A DNA stretch of 64,000 nt from NCBI GenBank assembly GCA_038131165.1, contig JAYPOZ010000011.1, forward strand, positions 8,754 through 72,753. Reading direction: 5' to 3'. Below, one piece after another: positions 35,642 through 43,766 of the stretch; position 1 is the first letter of the stretch, and each line of letters opens with the position of its first letter. Under the pieces are notes generated by a model that did no database searches, was not told where the DNA came from, and saw only the letters and a program-made list of their open reading frames with translations. The position numbers and the translations under genes were made by a program. Origin of the DNA: UBA6544 sp038131165. Lineage in GTDB: Bacteria > Pseudomonadota > Alphaproteobacteria > UBA8366.

Positions 35642-36397
35642 ATGGTCGACTACCTCGGATACCGCGCGAAAATGGGGGTGACGACGCCGTCCACCAACAC
35701 GGTCGTGCAACCCGAATACGACGACATGCGTCCGCCCGGCGTCACCAACCATCTCGGCCGTATGCATATCGAGAACATTCCGACCACGGACGACAACAGT
35801 TTCGACCGCAGCATCTCGCTGATCGACGCCGGGCTCGACGGCGCGGTCGAGCGGGTGATGACCTGCGATCCGGACTATCTGGTGCTCGGCATCTCGGCGC
35901 TGTCCGTCTGGGGCGGGACCTTGGCGTCGGTCGAGGATTTGCGCCGTCGCATGAAGGATCGCGCCGGGCGCGACATCGGCGTCACCACGGCGGTCGACGG
36001 CGTGCGCGAAGCGCTGAAGCTGCACGGCATCAAGAAGAAAATTTCCATCGTCGAGCCGTACTACAAGACCATCGAGCCCAAGATGGAGGGCATCTTCGGC
36101 GAGCTCGGCTACGAGATCGTCAAATACAACCACCTGCAGGGCAAAAGCCCCAACACCTATTGCCACCTAACCGACGCGGAGATCGTCAACGCGTTCCGCG
36201 AGATCGACGACCCCTCGGTCGAATGCCTGGTGCAGTTCGGCGCCAACCTGCCGGGGGCGCGCATCGCCGACGAGGCGGAACGCTGGCTCGGCAAGCCGGT
36301 CATCAGCATCAACGTCGTGACCTATTGGCACGCGCTCCGGTCCTTCGGCATCAAGGACCAGTTCCGCGGCTTCACCTCATTGTTCTCGAAATTCTAA
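35642..36397 (+). CDS. Asp/Glu racemase-fold protein, maleate isomerase / arylmalonate decarboxylase-like
   Basis: A 251-residue protein with the start typical of maleate cis-trans isomerases: YRAKMGVTTPSTNTVVQPEYDDM, then VERVMTCDPDYLVLGISALSVWGG and KKKISIVEPYYKTIEPKMEGIFGELGYEI. In active relatives a cysteine follows the LG strand (LGxACT) and a second sits in the SCTNL loop; here these read LGISAL (about 83-88) and QFGANLPG (198-205), so both catalytic cysteines seem to be missing by my alignment. AGGATAGGAAG precedes the ATG. The following cupin gene starts 14 bases downstream. Context with HyuA, a D-aminoacylase-like enzyme and a dehydrogenase suggests hydantoin or D-amino-acid chemistry. 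Confidence 0.8.
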   Translation: MVDYLGYRAKMGVTTPSTNTVVQPEYDDMRPPGVTNHLGRMHIENIPTTDDNSFDRSISLIDAGLDGAVERVMTCDPDYLVLGISALSVWGGTLASVEDLRRRMKDRAGRDIGVTTAVDGVREALKLHGIKKKISIVEPYYKTIEPKMEGIFGELGYEIVKYNHLQGKSPNTYCHLTDAEIVNAFREIDDPSVECLVQFGANLPGARIADEAERWLGKPVISINVVTYWHALRSFGIKDQFRGFTSLFSKF

Positions 36398-36411
36398 GGA
36401 GCGATAATAAA

Positions 36412-36972
36412 ATGTCTGCGTACTCGATGGATCAATTCATCGCCGATGTGAAAGCTGTACAGGCCCAGCACTCCGAGCCCAAGGAAATCCTGCAAAAGGT
36501 CGCGCCGCTCGCGAAAAAAATCGCCGACGCGAAGGATTGGGTCAACGACAGCCATTACCGGGTCGAGGAATCCCAGGGCATCGGCATTACGATCATCCAC
36601 GAGGAGCCGGAGGACCTGCTGGTCGAGACGGTGTGCTGGTCGCCCGGCGGCGGCGTGCTGCCGCACGACCACAAGACCTGGGGCTGCGTCGTCGGCATCG
36701 ACGGAGCGGAGAAGAACGTCACCTGGCTGCGCCGGGACGACGGCTCGAAGGAAGGCTATGCCGATCTCGAGAATTACCACGAGATGGTGATGAAGCACGG
36801 CGATGTCTGCACCCTGCTGCCGGACGACATCCACAGCGTCCACAACGAGGGCACGGTGCCGTCGGTCTCGCTGCACATCTACGGCAAGAGCCTCGCGATC
36901 ACCAACCGCAACGAGTACGACCCGGAGGCCAAGGTCGTGCGGCCGTGCCCCAAGCGGAAGCGGAACGATTGA
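36412..36972 (+). CDS. cysteine dioxygenase-like cupin protein
   Basis: A 186-residue cupin resembling the cysteine dioxygenase / 3-mercaptopropionate dioxygenase group. The metal-binding core is WSPGGGVLPHDHKTWGCVVGIDG, giving the HxH pair, with a third histidine in LLPDDIHSVHNEG and SLHIYGKSL after it. It starts with ATG at 36412 after TAAGGAG. Such enzymes oxidise a thiol or related substrate with Fe(II) and O2. It is the second gene after the racemase-fold protein; the precise substrate is unknown. Confidence 0.82.
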   Translation: MSAYSMDQFIADVKAVQAQHSEPKEILQKVAPLAKKIADAKDWVNDSHYRVEESQGIGITIIHEEPEDLLVETVCWSPGGGVLPHDHKTWGCVVGIDGAEKNVTWLRRDDGSKEGYADLENYHEMVMKHGDVCTLLPDDIHSVHNEGTVPSVSLHIYGKSLAITNRNEYDPEAKVVRPCPKRKRND

Positions 36973-36991
36973 AGGCCGCGCCGCGCGTCAC

Positions 36992-37064
36992 CCTTCGACA
37001 GGCTCAGGATTACGCACTTGGTATATTGGAAAACCCGATTTCGTCATCCTGAGCCTGTCGAAGG
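36992..37064. repeat. inverted pair of the dispersed 17-bp repeat (pair 3)
   Basis: CCTTCGACAGGCTCAGG at 36992-37008 and CCTGAGCCTGTCGAAGG at 37048-37064 lie in the 129-base gap between the cupin and dehydrogenase genes. The pair could form a long hairpin in the mRNA and separate expression of the two halves of the operon. Confidence 0.9.
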
Positions 37065-37101
37065 GTGACGTCGCGCAGAACAGCGAAGAGAGAGCAGTAA
37101 A

Positions 37102-37992
37102 ATGGCAAAAGTCGGATTTATCGGTGTCGGCAACATGGGCGGGCCGATGGCGCGGAACCTGATCACGGCGGGACACAGCCTGAAAGTGTTCGACCTGTCG
37201 GAGGAGGCGGTGAATTTCCTCGTGCAGTCGGGGGCGGAGCGCGCGGCCTCGGTACAGGACGCGGCGAAGGGCGTCGACTACGTGGTCACCATGCTGCCGG
37301 TCGGCGCCAACGTGCGCGAGGTGTTCCTCGGTGACGGCGTCATTGGGGCGGCGGACCCGGGCACGGTCTTTATCGACAGCTCGACCATCGACGTCGAAAG
37401 CGCGGTCGCCGTGCACGAGGCGGCGTCGGAAGCAGGCTTCCAGATGATCGACGCGCCGGTCTCCGGCGGCACCACCGGGGCGGATGCGGCGACACTCACC
37501 TTCATGTGCGGCGGCGAGAAGGCGGTCTTCGACAAGGCGCGCCCGATCCTCGAGGGCATGGGCAAGAACATCGTCTATTGCGGCGGGCCGGGTCAGGGAC
37601 AGGTCGTGAAGATCTGCAACAACATGATCGCGGGCTCCATCATGTTGGTGACCGCGGAGGCCTTCACGCTCGGCGAGAAGCTCGGCGTCGACCGGTCGGT
37701 CCTGCAGGACGTGATCTCGACCTCGAGCGGCAGTTCCTGGGTCGTGCAGCACGGCTGTCCGATGCCGGGCGCGGTGCCGGGCTCGGCAGCCAGCAACGGC
37801 TTCAAGCCGGGGTTCATGGCCAAGCTGATGCTGAAGGATTTGCGGCTCTCGCAGGCGGCCTCGCAGATGGCGGCCTCGCCGACACCGATCGGCGCCGCGG
37901 CGACGGCGGCCTTCCAGCAGCACGTCAACAACGGGCACGGCGATCTCGATATGAGCAGCATCTGCAAGCTGATAGACCCGAAGGTCAAATAG
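37102..37992 (+). CDS. NAD(P)-dependent beta-hydroxyacid dehydrogenase
   Basis: A 296-residue relative of 3-hydroxyisobutyrate dehydrogenase. It has AKVGFIGVGNMGGPMARNL, VTMLPVGANVREVFLG, FIDSSTIDVESA, MIDAPVSGGTTGADAATLTFM and the catalytic-lysine segment GQGQVVKICNNMIAG. AAGAGAGAG precedes the ATG. It differs clearly from the copy at 575-1456. It probably oxidises a small hydroxy acid formed by the neighbouring amidohydrolase pathway. Confidence 0.92.
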   Translation: MAKVGFIGVGNMGGPMARNLITAGHSLKVFDLSEEAVNFLVQSGAERAASVQDAAKGVDYVVTMLPVGANVREVFLGDGVIGAADPGTVFIDSSTIDVESAVAVHEAASEAGFQMIDAPVSGGTTGADAATLTFMCGGEKAVFDKARPILEGMGKNIVYCGGPGQGQVVKICNNMIAGSIMLVTAEAFTLGEKLGVDRSVLQDVISTSSGSSWVVQHGCPMPGAVPGSAASNGFKPGFMAKLMLKDLRLSQAASQMAASPTPIGAAATAAFQQHVNNGHGDLDMSSICKLIDPKVK

Positions 37993-38064
37993 GCCATATC
38001 ATTGGGTAACGCTATTGGAGGTCCCGGGGGCTCGGGACCGGCGGTTTTGGGAAGGAAACGGGAA

Positions 38065-39771
38065 ATGGGCTACGATCTGGTTATCAAGAACGGCATGGTG
38101 GTGGACGGTTCCGGCGGTGCCCGCTATCGGGGCGATGTCGGCGTGAAGGACGGCAAGATCGCGCGGATCGGCAAGCTCGACGGCGAAATCGCCGAAGAGA
38201 CGCTCGACGCCGAAGGCCACGTGGTGACTCCGGGCTTCGTCGACGGCCACACCCATATGGACGCGCAGGTGTTCTGGGACAAGCTCGGCAGCTGCTCCTG
38301 CTATCATGGCGTCACGACCACGGTGATGGGCAATTGCGGCTTTACCCTGGCGCCCTGCAAGGAAAGCGAGGCCGACTTCGTCTTCCGCAATCTGGAGCGC
38401 GCCGAGGACATCTCCCGCAGCGCCATGCTCGAAGGCATCAACTGGGATTGGGAGACCTATCCCGAGTACATGGCCGCCGTCGATAAAATGCCGAAGGGCA
38501 TCAATTACGCCGGCTATATCGGCCATTCGGCGTTGCGCACCTATGTCATGGGCGAACGCGCGTTCGAGGAAGAGGCCAACGACGACGACATGGAGAAGAT
38601 GAAGGCGGCGGTGAAGGAAGCCGTGCAGGCGGGTGCCCTCGGTTTCTCGACCTCGCGCAGCCCGAGCCATCTGACCTCCGACGACCGTTTCGTCGCCAGC
38701 CGCATCGGCTCCGACGAAGAGGTCCGCGACATCGTCATGGCGATGGGCGAGACCGGCGCCGGCATCTTCCAGCTCGCGATGGAGCGCGGCGAGATGCAGA
38801 AGATGATGGGCGTCTACCGCAGCCTCGCCGACCTCTCGAAGAAAAGCGGCCGGCCGATCACCTTCGGCAGCCTGAGCCGGAAGAAGTATCCGGGGCAGTG
38901 GAAGGCGCTGTACGACATCATCGAGGAGGAGAACCAGCAGGGCGCGCGCATCTGGACCCAGGTCCACAGCCGCGAGATCAACTCGATCCTCTCCTTCGAG
39001 ACCCACACGCCGTTCGACAACTGGGCGGTCTGGAAGGACTTCCGCAAACTGCCGCTCGACGAGCAACTGGCGAAACTCAAGAACGACGCGGCGCTGAAGC
39101 AGAAACTGATCGACGTCGCCGACCGTCCCTATGACGGGCCGGAGATCGTTGGCGCCGAGGCGCGTCCGCCCGAGTGGGACATGTTCTATCACATGGACAA
39201 GATTCGCCTGCCGCATCCGAGCATCGCGGATATCGCGAAGGAGCGCGGCATCACGCCGGCGGCGGCGATGATCGAAGTGGCGATCGAGGAGGACCTCAAG
39301 GCCTTCTTCCGCCAGCCGCTGGCGAACGAGAATCAGGACGATGCGCTGGCGCTGATGAAGCATCCGCGGGCCAACGTCACCTTCTCGGATTCGGGCGCCC
39401 ATGTCTCGCAGATCATGGACAGTTCGCTGCAGACGCATTTGCTGAGCCATTGGGTGCGCGAGCGCCAAGCCTTCACGCTGGAAGAGGCGGTGCGCAAGAT
39501 CACTTACGACACCGCGACCAACTGGGGCTTCCACGATCGCGGCCTGTTGCGCGAAGGCATGACGGCCGACATCACGGTCTTCAATCCCGACACGGTGGTG
39601 CCGCGCATGCCGGAAGTCGTCTACGACCTGCCGTCGGGCGCGCAGCGCCTCAAGCAGTATGCGGACGGCATGCTGGCGACGATCGTGGCCGGCCAGATGG
39701 TGCTGAAGGAGAACGAGCATACCGGCGCGCTGCCGGGCCAATTGCTGCGCGGCCCGCTGGCACGGCAATAG
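38065..39771 (+). CDS. D-aminoacylase / N-acyl-D-amino-acid deacylase family amidohydrolase
   Basis: A 568-residue amidohydrolase. It begins YDLVIKNGMVVDGSGGARYRG, carries the metal pair in VTPGFVDGHTHMDAQVFWD (HxH around residue 62), GVTTTVMGNCGFTLAP, the HSALR segment and the late catalytic aspartate in FSDSGAHVSQIMD, followed by ITYDTATNWGFHDRGLLREGMTADI. The order fits N-acyl-D-amino-acid deacylases and related dihydroorotase-like enzymes. I chose the ATG at 38065 with GGGAAGGAAAC upstream rather than the earlier ATG at 38002. With HyuA and the racemase-fold protein it suggests use of D-amino-acid derivatives. Confidence 0.9.
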   Translation: MGYDLVIKNGMVVDGSGGARYRGDVGVKDGKIARIGKLDGEIAEETLDAEGHVVTPGFVDGHTHMDAQVFWDKLGSCSCYHGVTTTVMGNCGFTLAPCKESEADFVFRNLERAEDISRSAMLEGINWDWETYPEYMAAVDKMPKGINYAGYIGHSALRTYVMGERAFEEEANDDDMEKMKAAVKEAVQAGALGFSTSRSPSHLTSDDRFVASRIGSDEEVRDIVMAMGETGAGIFQLAMERGEMQKMMGVYRSLADLSKKSGRPITFGSLSRKKYPGQWKALYDIIEEENQQGARIWTQVHSREINSILSFETHTPFDNWAVWKDFRKLPLDEQLAKLKNDAALKQKLIDVADRPYDGPEIVGAEARPPEWDMFYHMDKIRLPHPSIADIAKERGITPAAAMIEVAIEEDLKAFFRQPLANENQDDALALMKHPRANVTFSDSGAHVSQIMDSSLQTHLLSHWVRERQAFTLEEAVRKITYDTATNWGFHDRGLLREGMTADITVFNPDTVVPRMPEVVYDLPSGAQRLKQYADGMLATIVAGQMVLKENEHTGALPGQLLRGPLARQ

Positions 39772-39784
39772 ACACAGCCGTCCT

Positions 39785-39848
39785 TCTCGCGCAGGCGGGA
39801 ATCCAGTCGGCTCGATTTAATTTCCTGGATCCCCGCCTGCGCGGGGAT
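39785..39848. repeat. inverted CGCGCAGGCGGG-type repeat
   Basis: TCTCGCGCAGGCGGGAATCC (from 39785) and its near complement GGATCCCCGCCTGCGCGGGG (to 39846) bracket an AT-rich centre between the amidohydrolase and the following cupin gene. A single arm of the same repeat (CCCGCGCAGGCGG) recurs at 63858-63870. Confidence 0.75.
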
Positions 39849-39877
39849 GGCAGGTTTGCTAGAGGTAGGAGAAACCC

Positions 39878-40393
39878 ATGAACGACATCGCATTTCCGAA
39901 ACCGTCGATGACGGCGGGAGACATCGCCAAGGATCAGATCGCGGCGACCAAGAACGACGAGGTGACCCTTTTCAGCCTGAAGGCCCAGATGCTGGACCAG
40001 GGACGCACCGACACGGTGCTGGCGGCGACGGACGATCTTTCCGTGCGCCTCAAGGTCTACGCGTCGGGCGGCGAGAACGGCCTGCACGCCCATATCGACG
40101 AGGACCACGTCTTCGTCATCCTGCAGGGCAGCGCCCGTTTCTTCGGGCCGGACGACGAAGAGGTCGATCTCGGCGCCAATCAGGGCATCATGATGCCGAA
40201 GGGCATGCTCTACCGCTTTTACGCGACCAGCGAGGACGAGTGCCTGGTCATGCTGCGGATCGGCACGCCGAACTTCCAGAAGCAGGCGAAGGAAGACCGC
40301 GTCGACCGGGACGGCAATCCAATGGGCGGTGATTCCGAAGCCAACAAGACGGTGCCGGTGGTGTTCAAGGACGGCGTCTTCTTCGGGCAGTAA
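39878..40393 (+). CDS. cupin domain protein
   Basis: A 171-residue single-domain cupin. The metal-binding motif is GGENGLHAHIDEDHVFVILQGSARF (HxH with a later Glu-rich turn), followed by GIMMPKGMLYRFYATS. GTAGGAG precedes the ATG. It could be a small dioxygenase, isomerase or ligand-binding protein of the surrounding degradative operon; nothing in the sequence settles which. Confidence 0.8.
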   Translation: MNDIAFPKPSMTAGDIAKDQIAATKNDEVTLFSLKAQMLDQGRTDTVLAATDDLSVRLKVYASGGENGLHAHIDEDHVFVILQGSARFFGPDDEEVDLGANQGIMMPKGMLYRFYATSEDECLVMLRIGTPNFQKQAKEDRVDRDGNPMGGDSEANKTVPVVFKDGVFFGQ

Positions 40394-40515
40394 GCGCCGT
40401 TTTCCGGCGGGCGCAGAGAGATGTGGGAGCCGCTTCGGGCGCGCATTCGCCGGATTGAGCCGGCTCCCCGATAACGCGGCCGCGCGTCCGGGAAGCAGAA
40501 CAGGAGTAGCGAGCC

Positions 40516-41283
40516 ATGGCAAGACGGCTTGACGGCAAAGTGGCGTTGGTCACGGGCGGGGCTTCCGGCATCGGCGCGGAGACGGCGCGGGTCTACGCGC
40601 GCGAAGGCGCGAAGGTCGCCATCGCCGACGTCAACGACAATGCGGGCCATGCCGTCGTGCAGGAGATCGGCGACGCCGCGCTCTACGCCCATCTCGATAC
40701 CCGCTCCGAGGAGGAGTGGCAGGCGGTCGTCAAACGGGTGGTCGACGCCTACGGGCGTCTCGACATTCTCGTCAACGCCGCCGGCGTCTCCGGCCGCCGT
40801 CCCGACGGCACCACCGCGCCGAATATCGAGGAGCAGGACCTGGAGGACTGGAACCGGGTGATGGACGTCAATTCGACCGGCATCTTCCTCGGCATGAAAA
40901 CGGCCATTCCGGAGATGCGGAAGGCGGGCGGCGGGTCGATCGTCAACATCTCGTCGATCTACGGGCTCGTCGGCTCGGCTCACAACGCCGCCTATCACGC
41001 CTCCAAGGGCGCGGTTCGCCTCGCCACCAAATCGGCGGCGCTGCAATACGCAACCGAGAATATCCGCGTGAACTCGGTCCATCCGGGCTTCGTCACCTCG
41101 CCGATGACCCAGAGCGTCCACGACGACCCGGAACTGTCGGCCCCCCGTCTCGCCAAGACCCCGATGGGCCGCTACGGCCAGCCCGTCGACATCGCCAACG
41201 GCTGTCTGTTCCTCGCCAGCGACGAATCCGGCTGGATGACGGGTGCCGAGCTGGTGATCGACGGCGGCATGACGGCGGGGTAG
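40516..41283 (+). CDS. SDR family oxidoreductase (first of a tandem pair)
   Basis: A 255-residue classical SDR: VTGGASGIGAETARV, an aspartate in IADVND that favours NAD, LVNAAGV, catalytic serine in VNISSIYGLVGS, and YHASK. The C-terminal AELVIDGGMTAG is typical. CAGGAG precedes the ATG. It is about three-quarters identical by eye to the next gene, including long identical blocks around WNRVMDVNSTGIFLGMKTAI, so the two are a recent tandem duplication. Confidence 0.93.
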   Translation: MARRLDGKVALVTGGASGIGAETARVYAREGAKVAIADVNDNAGHAVVQEIGDAALYAHLDTRSEEEWQAVVKRVVDAYGRLDILVNAAGVSGRRPDGTTAPNIEEQDLEDWNRVMDVNSTGIFLGMKTAIPEMRKAGGGSIVNISSIYGLVGSAHNAAYHASKGAVRLATKSAALQYATENIRVNSVHPGFVTSPMTQSVHDDPELSAPRLAKTPMGRYGQPVDIANGCLFLASDESGWMTGAELVIDGGMTAG

Positions 41284-41419
41284 GCGGCGATTTCGCCACT
41301 TGCTTGGGGGTACGCCCGATCACCGCGACCCGAAAGAGCGCAGAACCGTCTCGGGCGATTTAATCAGACCGCGGACATCGTCTTCGCGTGTCCGGGGAAC
41401 CAAACAGGAGAACGAAACC

Positions 41420-42184
41420 ATGGCGGGACGGCTTGACGGCAAGGTGGCGTTGGTGACCGGCGGCGCCTCGGGCATTGGGGCGGAGACGGCGCGAGTCTTC
41501 GCGCGCGAAGGCGCCAAGGTTGCCGTGACGGACGTCGACGACACCAAGGGTGGCACCGTCGCGCGGGAGATCGGTGCCGCCGCCTTCTACGCTCATCTCG
41601 ATACCCGCAGCGAGGAAGAGTGGCAGGCCGTGGTCAAACGGGCCGTCGACACCTACGGCCGCCTCGACATCTTGGTGAACGCCGCCGGCGTGCCGGGCCG
41701 CCGTTCAGACGGCGGCTCCACCATGATCGACGAACAGGATCTCGCGAATTGGAACCGGGTGATGGATGTAAATTCCACCGGCATCTTCCTCGGCATGAAG
41801 ACCGCGATCCCCGAGATGCGGAAGGCGGGCGGCGGGTCGATCGTCAACATCTCGTCGATTTACGGTCTCGTCGGCTCGCCCCACAGCGCGGCCTATCACG
41901 CTTCCAAGGGCTCGGTGCGTCTGGCGACGAAAGCGGCGGCATTGCAATATGCGGCGGAGAACATCCGGGTGAATTCGGTCCATCCCGGCATGGTGACCAC
42001 GGGGATGAACCGGGACGTCAACGAAGATCCCGTCCTCTCGATCCCCCGCCTCGCCAAGACCCCCATGGGGCGCTTCGGCCAGCCCATCGACATCGCCAAT
42101 GGATGCCTGTTCCTCGCCAGCGACGAATCCGGCTGGATGACGGGCGCCGAGTTGGTGATCGACGGCGGGTACACGGTGGGGTAG
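41420..42184 (+). CDS. SDR family oxidoreductase (second of a tandem pair)
   Basis: A 254-residue paralogue of the preceding SDR with the same TGGASGIG, NAAGV, SSIYG and YHASK residues. Differences gather in the substrate loop (MTQSVHDDPELSAPR versus MNRDVNEDPVLSIPR) and around residues 45-60. The ~30 bases before both ATGs are also alike (CGCGT..CCGGG.A.C..AACAGGAG), so the duplication took the ribosome-binding site with it. Likely diverged in substrate. Confidence 0.93.
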   Translation: MAGRLDGKVALVTGGASGIGAETARVFAREGAKVAVTDVDDTKGGTVAREIGAAAFYAHLDTRSEEEWQAVVKRAVDTYGRLDILVNAAGVPGRRSDGGSTMIDEQDLANWNRVMDVNSTGIFLGMKTAIPEMRKAGGGSIVNISSIYGLVGSPHSAAYHASKGSVRLATKAAALQYAAENIRVNSVHPGMVTTGMNRDVNEDPVLSIPRLAKTPMGRFGQPIDIANGCLFLASDESGWMTGAELVIDGGYTVG

Positions 42185-42223
42185 GCGCGGTTCGCGGTCA
42201 CTGTTGCGGGACGGGGAAAAGGC

Positions 42224-42712
42224 ATGTCGAAAACGGGACCCTATGTGGATTGGTGGCATGCAGATCCGACGAATGCTTTGGTCTCCGAGCCCCTCGGACG
42301 CCTTCTCGCACTCTGGGAAAGCAAGCGCCGTGGTGGCGCCCTGCCGTCCCGCGCCGACTTCACGGTCGAAGAGTTCCTCGGCTTCGGCGGCAGGGTCGCG
42401 CTGATCGTTGTCGAGCGGAAACCGTTGCGGTTTCGCTATCGTCTGGTGGGTACCAGAAACGTGGAGGCGCTTGGGCGCGACTCCACCGGACGGTATTTCG
42501 ATGAACTCTACGCGCCGGATTATTACCGTCACATCGAGGCGCACTTCTCGAGCATCATCGTGGACCGTGCGCCGCTGAGGACGACGGGGAACATGGCGCA
42601 CATTTACAAGCCCTACGTCGCTGTGGAGGGAATCAACATTCCACTGGCGAGCGACGGGGTCACCGTCGACATGTTCATCCGGGCGCTGGATTTCGATTAC
42701 CGCGGGGAGTGA
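42224..42712 (+). CDS. PAS-like (PAS_5 type) sensory domain protein
   Basis: A 162-residue protein of the kind common in Rhodospirillales: a short helical N-terminus (LLALWESKRRGGALPSRADF), a central PAS-like strand set LIVVERKPLRFRYRLVGTRNVEALGRDSTGRYFDELY, and a C-terminal sheet with NIPLASDG. No output domain is present. It follows the SDR pair in the same direction. Role unknown. Confidence 0.75.
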   Translation: MSKTGPYVDWWHADPTNALVSEPLGRLLALWESKRRGGALPSRADFTVEEFLGFGGRVALIVVERKPLRFRYRLVGTRNVEALGRDSTGRYFDELYAPDYYRHIEAHFSSIIVDRAPLRTTGNMAHIYKPYVAVEGINIPLASDGVTVDMFIRALDFDYRGE

Positions 42713-42811
42713 TGCGCCCGCCGGGAAGACGCCCCGCGCGACCAGGACGAGAGTGCCTTCGCCTTGACGGCGAGACGGCCGATCAATCCGGAGGTGCAGT
42801 GCGGCCGGCTG

Positions 42812-43666
42812 TTACGCCGCCAGCGCTTCGCCCTCGATGGTGATGCGGTGCATCAAGCGGCGCGCGCCGTGATAGTCGTTGACCGCATAATGCCAGGTCG
42901 CGCGGTTGTCCCAAAAGGCGACGGAGCCGGGCGCCCACTGGAAGCGGTAGGTGTGCTCCGGCTTGGCGATGTGATCGTAGATAATTTTCAGGAACGGTTC
43001 CGCTTCCTTGTCGTCCCATCCCTCGATGCCGACGGTGAAACCGGGGTTTACGTAAATCGACGCGCGGCCGCTGATCGGATGGCGGATGACCAGGGGGTGG
43101 ACTGAATCCTGGGTCGCCGCTTCGTTATTGCCAAGCCGACCCGCCGTATCCTCGCCCTTCTGCACGTAGCGCGCCTGCGGTCCGAAGACTTGGCGGCTCG
43201 AATGCACGCCGTTGAGGCCTTTCAAAATCGACCTGAAGCCGTCGGAAAGCGTCTCGTAGGCCCGGGTGGTACTGGCGTACATGGTGTCGCCGCCAAACTC
43301 CGGCGTCTCCCGTGCCACCAGGATCGAGCCCATCGCCGGCTCTGTATCGTAGGTGTGGTCGGTGTGCCAGCCACCGCCGATATTCTTTTTCTGATTCGGC
43401 TCTTTCAGCACCTGGGCAATCTTTTCGTAGCCGTCGACATGAGCGAAGAATCGATTCACGTTGATCGGGCCGAACTTCTCGGCGAAATCGATGTGACCCT
43501 CCGGCGAGAGTTCTTGATCCCGGAAGAACAGCACGCCGTGCTCGCCGATGGCGCTCCGCAAGGTTCCGACGACATTGTCGGAAAGGTCCCGGGCCAGGTC
43601 TATGCCTTCGACGAAGGCGCCGACGCCTCCGCCCGATGGCCGAATGGTGATGTCCTTGGCGCTCAT
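42812..43666 (-). CDS. TauD/TfdA family Fe(II)/2-oxoglutarate dioxygenase
   Basis: A 284-residue alpha-ketoglutarate-dependent dioxygenase. The iron triad is His101 and Asp103 (GGGWHTDHTYD) plus His259 (DNRATWHYAVNDY); Arg270 in HGARRLMHR would bind 2-oxoglutarate. The N-terminal part, GVGAFVEGIDLARDL and GVLFFRDQELSPEGHIDFAEKFG, is typical. The chosen ATG at 43666 begins the family sequence; a further in-frame start lies upstream at 43705. Taurine is only one possible substrate; this branch also covers aryloxyacids and sulfate esters. Divergent from the amidase gene. Confidence 0.92.
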   Translation of the reverse strand: MSAKDITIRPSGGGVGAFVEGIDLARDLSDNVVGTLRSAIGEHGVLFFRDQELSPEGHIDFAEKFGPINVNRFFAHVDGYEKIAQVLKEPNQKKNIGGGWHTDHTYDTEPAMGSILVARETPEFGGDTMYASTTRAYETLSDGFRSILKGLNGVHSSRQVFGPQARYVQKGEDTAGRLGNNEAATQDSVHPLVIRHPISGRASIYVNPGFTVGIEGWDDKEAEPFLKIIYDHIAKPEHTYRFQWAPGSVAFWDNRATWHYAVNDYHGARRLMHRITIEGEALAA

Positions 43667-43766
43667 TGAATAGTCTCCGCTTGTCCCGGGCTCGGAAGCC
43701 CACACTTGAATTCACATCGTAAATCTATGCGCCAAAAGCCAACGGAGCAATGCGGAGAGGAAGACG

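Noticed and set aside
35448..35681. Short open frame before the racemase-fold gene
   Set aside because: No ribosome-binding site, no recognisable domain, low-complexity arginine/glycine content, and it overlaps the real downstream start.
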